A stretch of DNA of 6,145 bases from Clostridiaceae bacterium (GTDB lineage: Bacteria > Bacillota > Clostridia > Monoglobales > Firm-18): NCBI GenBank assembly GCA_012511915.1, contig JAAZFB010000466.1, forward strand, positions 1 to 6,145, written 5' to 3'. The notes under the pieces were generated by a model that saw only the letters and a list, made by a program, of their open reading frames with translations, ran no database searches and was not told the DNA's origin. Position numbers and translations under genes: made by a program. This document shows, one piece after another, positions 5,515-6,145 of this stretch; the first letter of the stretch is position 1; each line of letters opens with the position of its first letter.

Positions 5515-6145
5515 ATGGAATACAAAAGAGTAATACCTTGTCTTGATATGAAAGACGGGCGTGTGGTAAAGGGCGTAAATTTTGTTGATTTCCAAGATGC
5601 CGGGAGCATTGTTGATGCAGCTGTTAAGTACAATGCCGAGGGTGCAGATGAGTTGGTTATACTTGACATAACCGCCTCGAGCGAAAACAGGAACACAGTT
5701 TTGGACATTATTTCAAAAGTTGCAGAAAAAATTACTATACCGCTTGTTGTGGGTGGGGGAATTAGTACAATTGAAGATATACAAAAAATAATGAGTCTTG
5801 GGGCAGATAAGATTTCGATAAATTCTGCAGCAATAAAAAACCCGCAGTTAATAAATGATGCCGCGGCGACCTTTGGTAGTGATTGTATTGTTCTTGCTGT
5901 TGATGCTAAAAGGCGAAAGGACGGCAACGGATGGACGGTAATTACTAACGGCGGCGGTACAGATACAGGGATTGATGTCATTGAGTGGATAAAGGATGGA
6001 CAAACAAGGGGGGCAGGTGAAATACTGCTGACAAGTGTGGATTGCGACGGAGTTAAAAATGGTTATGATAACGAGCTTAACAAAGCGGCTTCACAGGCAG
6101 TTGGAATACCGATAATTGCCTCTGGCGGTGCAGGCAATATGCAGC
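5515..6145 (+). CDS. hisF: Imidazole glycerol phosphate synthase cyclase subunit HisF, cut by the window edge
   Basis: HisF takes ammonia from its glutaminase partner HisH and converts PRFAR to imidazole glycerol phosphate and AICAR, linking histidine to purine synthesis. The frame stays open for 210 codons to the window edge; the family is about 250 residues, so roughly 40 C-terminal residues lie outside. Catalytic Asp11 (VIPCLDMKDGRVVKGVNF) and Asp130 (VLAVDAKRR) are present. So are LDITASSENRNT (50-61), the phosphate loops VVGGGIS (78-84) and IIASGGAG (near the end), and LLTSVDCDGVKNGYD on the late barrel strand. ATG 5515 follows GGGGTGAG (5501-5508) and six T, 7 nt after the hisA stop. 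hisH is not adjacent upstream, where Firmicutes usually place it before hisA, so the partner must be encoded downstream or elsewhere. Confidence 0.95.
   Translation, partial: MEYKRVIPCLDMKDGRVVKGVNFVDFQDAGSIVDAAVKYNAEGADELVILDITASSENRNTVLDIISKVAEKITIPLVVGGGISTIEDIQKIMSLGADKISINSAAIKNPQLINDAAATFGSDCIVLAVDAKRRKDGNGWTVITNGGGTDTGIDVIEWIKDGQTRGAGEILLTSVDCDGVKNGYDNELNKAASQAVGIPIIASGGAGNMQ

Noticed and set aside
5322..5981. 219-codon minus-strand open frame antisense to hisA and hisF
   Set aside because: hisA and hisF are unmistakable on the plus strand with catalytic residues in place; the antisense frame has no recognisable domain and is a shadow.

Overview
This AT-rich window carries two leftward genes (positions 32-2582) and, diverging from them, a rightward histidine-biosynthesis operon (2929 to the right edge). 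The short catalytic HisG paired with HisZ, the AGGAGGTG-type ribosome binding site, the sigma-A-like promoters and an S-layer-homology (SLH) surface protein all point to a low-GC Gram-positive bacterium, most likely a Clostridia-type Firmicute. I cannot name the species.

Left part (minus strand). An SLH-anchored, secreted multidomain protein (signal peptide, two Ig-like domains, a cadherin-like beta-sandwich, three SLH repeats) has an almost perfect promoter and Shine-Dalgarno sequence. It is followed 130 bp later by an M14-family zinc peptidase of the gamma-D-glutamyl-diamino-acid peptidase type. The peptidase gene is flanked by two direct copies of a 15-bp sequence. The copy in the 130-bp gap is half of a 36-bp palindrome. 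No clear terminator is visible after either gene.

Centre (2583-2928). This 346-bp divergent intergenic region holds the promoter and ribosome binding site of the SLH gene, a 163-bp degenerate giant palindrome with perfect 19-bp (20 bp with one more A-T pair) terminal inverted repeats (MITE-like or structured intergenic element), a third copy (13 bp, inverted) of the repeat seen around the peptidase gene, and a strong extended -10 promoter for the his operon with an operator-like inverted repeat across its -10 and start site.

Right part (plus strand). hisZ, hisG, hisA and hisF lie head to tail with gaps or overlaps of +4, -23 and +7 nt. HisZ and HisG together form the ATP phosphoribosyltransferase of step 1, HisA isomerises ProFAR, and HisF is the cyclase half of imidazole glycerol phosphate synthase. 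hisD, hisC, hisB and hisH, which usually lie between hisG and hisA in Firmicutes, are missing at this position. hisF runs off the right edge. The hisZ start is odd: the best ribosome binding site serves an ATG that is out of frame with hisZ across a run of six T. I see no convincing wholly new system. The points most worth a second look are the giant palindrome, the dispersed repeat, the hisZ start and the compact his gene order.
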